NCBI GenBank assembly: GCA_036723975.1
Contig: DAIMGJ010000012.1
Span: forward strand, 1 to 64,000
Direction of reading: 5' to 3'
Source of the DNA: JAILEN01 sp036723975
GTDB lineage: Bacteria > Bacillota > Clostridia > Lachnospirales > Lachnospiraceae
DNA: 64,000 nt
Shown: in pieces, positions 58,973 to 64,000 of the stretch
Numbering within the stretch: position 1 is the first letter of the stretch
Layout of the letters: every line of letters starts with the position of its first letter
Notes under the pieces: model-generated
What the model saw: the letters and a program-made list of their open reading frames with translations, nothing else
Told to the model about the DNA's origin: nothing
Databases searched by the model: none
Translations under genes and position numbers: made by a program

Positions 58973-60179
58973 TCAGTGATTAGGAGCACAGTCTATACAA
59001 AAGCCATTCCCCCCATCGTTTCTATATGAAATCCCACATCCACAGTCCGGACATGTATTATAAATCTCTATACTCTCTATGGTTTTTCTCTCGTCCTCAT
59101 CAATAACAATCTCTCTTACATTTCGTGTATCTTCACCAAGGAAAATGACCACGTCATTTAATTCATATTTCTTTGTATTTAAATCAAGGCGAAGCCTCAC
59201 TCCAAATCTTGCAGAATGTTGCTCGATTATATGCTTCGTGTCAACATATACATAGGTTTTCATTTCACTATCCCATGGTGCGTTATCATAATCTTCATAG
59301 AAACAATCCATCTCTATATCTGCAGAACACGCCAAAGTAATCAATGCCTCACCTTCATTTATATCATCAACAATATGTAATTTATGTGATACATTCTTAA
59401 TAGTGCGTAGCATTGTTTCAGAATAATCATACCCCGAAACCACACCTTTCCTGTCATGCGACAAACCATACACCGTAATAAATTCATAATCTATTATATT
59501 TTCTTTTATTGCAGCATTGATACTATCTTTTAATTCCTCCAATGCCGTAATTGTAAGATTATAATTCTGATCTTGTTCACTTATTTTATTATACAAATCG
59601 CCCAAACAATCCAGAAACGAATAATCACGGCCATGTAAACATGCTCTTTTAAACCCCTTATCTTTAGTAATGATAAAAGAATTATCTTCTGGAAACTCTT
59701 CTCTAATTTGATTTGCTATAAATGCGTCGGGAAATTCTTTTCTCCTCCGAGTTTTCAAATGGTGCATTAATACAAAAATAATCGTCAACTATTGCATCTA
59801 AATCTATTTTGGAATTATCAAAAACGATCGGATTCAAGGATTTTATATACTCATCAAAACGATTACATACTATACCCTTTAAGGAATCCTTGTTTGGCAA
59901 AGCCAAAAACTCATTTAATCCCGCAGAGTTAATTAAGGATTCATCGGCTCTTTTTAATAATTCTGCCCGATTCTTTCTTATCAGAGAGCATAAATCTGAT
60001 CCTTGCTTTTTTAAATGTACCTCAGCTTCCTTTAGAACAATATTGCTAAGATACACCTTTACCTTTCCGTCCCTTACATAATTAGCCAAAATTTGTAAAG
60101 TACTATCCTTTGACAAATCGTACTTACACGCATCAAAAACATTTGTATCAATTGTTACATTAATTGGATACTCCAGCAA
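58973..60179 (-). pseudogene. Frameshifted PIN-domain (DUF4935-like) gene
   Basis: Two overlapping reading frames together make one protein of about 401 residues. The first (from a TTG at 60179, AAGGAG upstream) carries a PIN-type N-terminus with IDTNVFDAC (Asp11) and fits DUF4935/PIN-like RNases. It runs out of frame at an A-run (59738-59741), after FENSEEKR, and stops at 59703. The second continues with KEFPDAFIANQI and FIITKDKGF, which complete the PIN fold with its acidic residues, and ends in a zinc-ribbon-like CPDCG...CIDC tail. Removing one base restores one frame. It may be a mutation, an assembly error or a recoding site. It starts 30 bases after hsdR. Confidence 0.8.
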
Positions 60180-60209
60180 TGGTCTGTACTCCTTTATTTA
60201 TTGCAAAGA

Positions 60210-63200
60210 TTATTCATCTTCCTTATTAAACTTCGCATTTGTCATTCCATAGAACCGCTCGAAATAAGCCATCAGTCTGTCGATGACACCTTTCTTCATC
60301 TCAGCTCTATTACCACCACCAAACCGTGATACCGGTGGAAGAAGCTTATCAATATCCGTTCCGGTTGTTTTAATCTCACCATCACGGAATGCATTTTCAA
60401 TAAACTTTCTGGTTTCATCCGGCTTTAGTCTTTCACTCTCGATAAGGACTTCCAAATCATGTTCCCTTTGCTGAACGACATAATCCTGCCATTCAACAAG
60501 AACATCATCAACCTCATTGATACCCATAATAAAGTTTTCAATAAGTTGCTTCTTGCTTCGAAGTTCAGGACTTGCATCAATTGCCTTACGGATAGTAATC
60601 AGAACTTCTTTATCTTCTCCGTGACTATCATGGTACTTCTTTACAAGCATCAAAATATAATCGATATTGATTTCAATCTGCTTAATCAACTCGATTTCAA
60701 AGACAATATCATCAATAATATCGGTGCTTTCACCATTCTCTCTCTTACGTTTCCATTCATCACGCAAATCCTGGTATCTTCCGAGATAGTCCTGTAAATC
60801 ACGCTCCGAGATTTTTTCTTTACCCTCGAATTCATCAAACGATACCAAAAGATTTCGCATACGAAGCAAAGCACCAAACAATGCTATAAACTCTTTTTGA
60901 TTCTGTTCGCCTTCTATGCGTGGATCTGTTAACGGAAACTTCTCCGTCAACTCCTCTATCATATCCACGTATCCCGGCATTGGAGTTCCATCTACAGACT
61001 CATAACCATAATAGTAATCGTTAAAACTCTGCAATAAAACAATTCCACCGGCATTCTTATCGCCGAACAGCGATATTGCACTATCAACACGTTTTTGAAG
61101 ATTTCTGAAACATACGATATTTCCAAAAGTCTTAATGCTGTTAAGAATACGATTTGTACGCGAAAAAGCCTGAATCAATCCATGCATCTTCAAGTTCTTA
61201 TCCACCCAAAGCGTATTTAATGTTGTTGCATCAAAACCGGTAAGAAACATATTTACAACAATCAGCAAATCCAGTTCCTTATTCTTCATTCGAAGCGAGA
61301 CATCCTTATAGTAATTCTGGAATCGGTCACCATCGGTACTATAATTCGTTTTAAACATCTCGTTATAATCTTTTATGGCATCATCCAAGAAGTCACGAGA
61401 ACTCTTGTCCAGCGCTGATGTATCTTCCGGATTTTCCTCATCTAAGATTCCATCCGTTTCTTCCTCATTTGCGCCATAACTGTAAATGGTAGCAATTCGA
61501 AGTTTCTTTGTCGGATCAGCTTCCATCTGCTTCTTGAATTCCTGATAATACAGTTTTGCCATATCCACAGATGCAACAGCTAAGATTGAATTAAAGCCTG
61601 ATAATCTTTGCTTACGCTTTTCTTCCTCCACCTTACCATTTGCAGCGGATGCAACCTCGCCGATGTTCATCAAAGCATTGTAGTAATATGATTTATTGCC
61701 ACGATATGTCTTTTGATCAAAGTGATCTAAGATATACTTTGTAACCAGCTTAATACGTTCCGGTGCCTGATATGTTTTTTCGCGATTAATATCCCATACC
61801 ATCTCATCCGTAATATCTTCTTCCATATCCATCGTCTTAATATAGTCCACACGGAACGGAAGTACATTCTTGTCATTAATGGCATCGACAATCGTATATG
61901 TGTGTAGCTGGTCGCCAAAAGTCTGCGCCGTTGTAAAATACTTAGCATTACTTCTGGAGCCGGAATTCACTGAAAAAATCGGAGTACCTGTGAATCCAAA
62001 GATATGATACTTCTTAAAATTCTTTACAATATCCGCATGCATATCTCCGAACTGTGATCTATGACACTCATCAAAAATAATAACAACATGCTTTCCAAAA
62101 ACTTCATGGCCCGGATATTTTTTAATGAATGTAGAAAGTTTCTGAATGGTGGTAATAATAATATGCGCATTCGAATCCTCTAACTGTCGTTTTAGAATTG
62201 TCGTATTACTATTAGAGTTAGCAGCTCCCTTTTCAAATCTGTCGTACTCCTTCATAGTCTGATAATCCAAATCTTTACGATCAACGACAAATAAAACCTT
62301 ATCAATATAAGGCAACTGAGAAGCTAATCTTGCAGATTTGAACGATGTAAGAGTCTTACCGGAGCCTGTTGTATGCCAAATGTATCCACCACCGGCAATA
62401 TCTCCATATTTTTTATAGTTATTGGCAATCTCAATACGATTTAAGATTCTTTCCGTCGCCGTAATCTGATATGGTCGCATCACAAGAAGTGTATCCTCAG
62501 CTGTGAAGATACAATACTTCGTAAGAATATTTAAAATCGTATGCTTTGCAAAAAAGGTCTTTGTAAAATCAATCAAATCCGGAATCACTCTATTATTAGA
62601 ATCAGCCCAAAATGATGTGAATTCAAAACTGTTGCTCGTCTTTTCCTTCTTTGTTTTTCCGGAACTTGCATCCTTGATCGCATTAAAACGTGTACTGTTA
62701 GAATAATACTTCGTATTTGTTCCGTTACTAATAACAAATATCTGGACATATTCAAACAATCCACAGCCCGCCCAGAATGAATCTCTCTGATAACGGTTGA
62801 TCTGGTTAAAAGCTTCACGGATTGCTACACCACGACGCTTTAACTCAATATGAACAAGCGGGAGACCATTTACCAAAACGGTCACATCATACCGATTATC
62901 ATGTCTTGCTCCCTCTTCTGTACCTATCACATATTGATTGATTACCTGAAGCTTATTGTTATGAATATTCTTTCTATCGATGATAGTAATGTTCTTTGAT
63001 GAACCATCATCACGTTTCAAAACCTGAACATTATCTTCCTGAATCTTCCTTGTTTTCTCAACAATATGCTCATTCGGATTTGCTAAAGCATCAGAAAAGA
63101 ATCTGCTCCACTCATCATCGGAGAACTTATAGTTATTCAGTTCCTCCATGCAAGAGCGCAGATTTCGAATCAGATCCTCTTCTTTGTGTATTTGTAAATA

Positions 63201-63347
63201 GGTATACCCCTGCTCAGTCAACAAACGGATAAACTCTTTTTCTAATTCAGCTTCACTTTGATAACTATCTGAGCGAGCCTTTACCGGCTCATATTCCGTA
63301 ACAACTGTATTTTCATTTGAAGCTGCTACTATATTAAAAAATGGCAT
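60210..63347 (-). CDS. hsdR: Type I restriction enzyme, R subunit
   Basis: Motor/nuclease subunit of a type I restriction-modification complex: it translocates DNA and cleaves unmodified DNA. 1045 residues. The nuclease core is PD-(D/E)XK-like with Asp154 and the Glu168-Leu-Lys170 motif (LVHIELKRRG). The helicase domain has Walker A TTGSGKT at 326-332 and DECH at 426-429, with later SF2 motifs such as FTGTPIF and QAFSRTNR. The ATG at 63347 has GGAGGG upstream and overlaps the Fic stop by one base. hsdM and hsdS are not in the window and would be expected beyond 64 kb. Confidence 0.95.
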   Translation of the reverse strand: MPFFNIVAASNENTVVTEYEPVKARSDSYQSEAELEKEFIRLLTEQGYTYLQIHKEEDLIRNLRSCMEELNNYKFSDDEWSRFFSDALANPNEHIVEKTRKIQEDNVQVLKRDDGSSKNITIIDRKNIHNNKLQVINQYVIGTEEGARHDNRYDVTVLVNGLPLVHIELKRRGVAIREAFNQINRYQRDSFWAGCGLFEYVQIFVISNGTNTKYYSNSTRFNAIKDASSGKTKKEKTSNSFEFTSFWADSNNRVIPDLIDFTKTFFAKHTILNILTKYCIFTAEDTLLVMRPYQITATERILNRIEIANNYKKYGDIAGGGYIWHTTGSGKTLTSFKSARLASQLPYIDKVLFVVDRKDLDYQTMKEYDRFEKGAANSNSNTTILKRQLEDSNAHIIITTIQKLSTFIKKYPGHEVFGKHVVIIFDECHRSQFGDMHADIVKNFKKYHIFGFTGTPIFSVNSGSRSNAKYFTTAQTFGDQLHTYTIVDAINDKNVLPFRVDYIKTMDMEEDITDEMVWDINREKTYQAPERIKLVTKYILDHFDQKTYRGNKSYYYNALMNIGEVASAANGKVEEEKRKQRLSGFNSILAVASVDMAKLYYQEFKKQMEADPTKKLRIATIYSYGANEEETDGILDEENPEDTSALDKSSRDFLDDAIKDYNEMFKTNYSTDGDRFQNYYKDVSLRMKNKELDLLIVVNMFLTGFDATTLNTLWVDKNLKMHGLIQAFSRTNRILNSIKTFGNIVCFRNLQKRVDSAISLFGDKNAGGIVLLQSFNDYYYGYESVDGTPMPGYVDMIEELTEKFPLTDPRIEGEQNQKEFIALFGALLRMRNLLVSFDEFEGKEKISERDLQDYLGRYQDLRDEWKRKRENGESTDIIDDIVFEIELIKQIEINIDYILMLVKKYHDSHGEDKEVLITIRKAIDASPELRSKKQLIENFIMGINEVDDVLVEWQDYVVQQREHDLEVLIESERLKPDETRKFIENAFRDGEIKTTGTDIDKLLPPVSRFGGGNRAEMKKGVIDRLMAYFERFYGMTNAKFNKEDE

Positions 63348-64000
63348 TATTTTCCCTCCAATATAATCCATTCACCCTTCTTGTTTGACCCAATTCGTTT
63401 GATTGCACCTTTTTCAACCATCGACTGTAAGCACCGCTTAACTGTTGAATCCGAACATTCTAACCGAGCCGCCATTTCTTTACGTGTCAAATCAGACTTT
63501 TCTCGTAACAACTCAATAATTTGTAGTTCACGATCATCCAATTTTATTGGGTCATTTATCGGGTCATTTATCGGTTCATCGTGACCCAATAAAAATTTAC
63601 CACTTACATGCATTTCCCTGTTATGAAGCTCATGCTTCTCATCCAAGAGAAGATTTCTTAAGAACTTTTCCAAAAACTCCGTAGTCTCGTAAATGCCCTT
63701 TTTTATATTGTTATAATTAGCTCGAACCAAAGCATTTCTAAAATACCACGAGTTTTCCGCAAACAAATCATTCTCAACTTCAAAGCCAAGCATTCGAAGA
63801 TATTTTATTAAAAATACAGCCGTCGTTCGGGTATTTCCTTCTTCGAATACATGAATTTGCCATAATCTGGAAATAAAGACTGCTAAATGATGAATCACTT
63901 CATCCATCGTTAATCCGTTATATCGAAATTCTCTTTCCTGAGAAAAGTCATAGTCAAGCGTTTCACGTAATTCAGATGCCCCTCCATAAGAAACGGTATC
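63347..64000 (-). CDS. Fic-family protein with C-terminal winged helix (5' end outside window)
   Basis: At least 217 residues, open to the window edge, so the N-terminus is missing. The Fic core reads RLWQIHVFEEGNTRTTAVF, a HxFxxGNxR motif with Thr instead of the common Gly or Lys before Arg; it should still transfer AMP or a related group if the other residues hold. The C-terminal ~70 residues are a winged helix (LLREKSDLTRKEMAARLECSDSTVKRCL). Between them a linker repeats INDP. The stop overlaps the hsdR start (TAATG), so the two are translationally coupled. Fic genes next to type I restriction genes are common. Confidence 0.85.
   Translation of the reverse strand, partial: DTVSYGGASELRETLDYDFSQEREFRYNGLTMDEVIHHLAVFISRLWQIHVFEEGNTRTTAVFLIKYLRMLGFEVENDLFAENSWYFRNALVRANYNNIKKGIYETTEFLEKFLRNLLLDEKHELHNREMHVSGKFLLGHDEPINDPINDPIKLDDRELQIIELLREKSDLTRKEMAARLECSDSTVKRCLQSMVEKGAIKRIGSNKKGEWIILEGK
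63542..63594. repeat. Inverted repeat enclosing a 12-bp tandem repeat in the fic gene
   Basis: Thirteen-base inverted arms (63542-63554 and 63582-63594) around a 27-base interval made of a 12-bp unit (GGGTCATTTATC) repeated about 2.7 times. It encodes the INDP repeats of the linker. The unit is a multiple of three, so copy-number changes keep the frame. Confidence 0.7.

Noticed and set aside
56871..64000. Prophage or integrative element
   Set aside because: Although the region is accessory in content, I see no integrase, transposase, attachment repeats or phage structural genes.

Overview
The window looks like a chromosomal segment of a low-to-mid GC Gram-positive anaerobe, most likely a member of the Lachnospiraceae (Clostridia). 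The reasons are the order of housekeeping genes (lepA-hemW-hrcA-grpE-dnaK-dnaJ-prmA; comEA/comEC/holA/rpsT; ireB-ruvX-DUF1292-rnjA), a CIRCE-controlled heat-shock operon, strong Shine-Dalgarno sites with frequent TTG and GTG starts, a class III (anaerobic) ribonucleotide reductase, and a cellulase-type GH9 lipoprotein. The spore genes gpr and spoIIP, which lie between rpsT and lepA in Bacillus subtilis, are absent here; a diguanylate cyclase gene occupies that position.

Layout. 0-9 kb: RNA and translation maintenance (rnjA, ruvX, ireB, mtaB, thiI with its cysteine desulfurase, prmA) plus an HPr-like protein without the catalytic histidine. 8-18 kb: hrcA-grpE-dnaK-dnaJ behind a sigma-A promoter and CIRCE, then hemW, lepA and a sugar-binding-like/GGDEF protein. 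18-25 kb: holA, rpsT, and a tightly packed comEA-RR-HK-GerMN lipoprotein-comEC operon. 25-33 kb: an arginine operon (argC-GNAT-argJ-metY-argB-argD) divergent from argG, with ArgR-like boxes between them. 33-41 kb: tdk, GH9 cellulase, metA, ligA, an rluF-like gene, an SH3-domain surface protein and tRNA-Arg(CCG). 41-46 kb: a shikimate operon (aroE-aroF-aroD-aroK) with an aromatic amino-acid permease. 46-55 kb: nrdD with NrdR boxes and a fused redoxin domain, a TPR lipoprotein, an S-adenosylhomocysteinase-like gene with a CorC-type membrane protein, and a TrpXYZ-like ABC importer. 55-64 kb: accessory and defence region with a membrane diguanylate cyclase, a low-molecular-weight phosphatase, an XRE-MntA/HepT toxin-antitoxin pair with its own operators, a frameshifted PIN (DUF4935-like) gene, type I restriction subunit hsdR and a Fic gene running off the window.

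How the parts connect. MetA carries Glu at residue 111, which predicts acetyl-CoA use and matches the O-acetylhomoserine sulfhydrylase placed inside the arginine operon. The ahcY-like product would recycle homocysteine into the same pool. The cysteine desulfurase feeds ThiI. Aromatic amino-acid synthesis and a predicted permease share one transcription unit.

The most unusual signals are: (1) a family of three hairpin elements at convergent gene ends that share a 23-nt apical core but have different or compensated stems; (2) the XRE-fused MntA antitoxin with paired GTGCAA-N3-TTGCAC operators; (3) an MtrAB-LpqB-like three-gene module nested between comEA and comEC; (4) the NrdD-redoxin fusion; (5) two genes that look leaderless with identical promoter geometry. 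I found no CRISPR array, prophage, insertion sequence or riboswitch.
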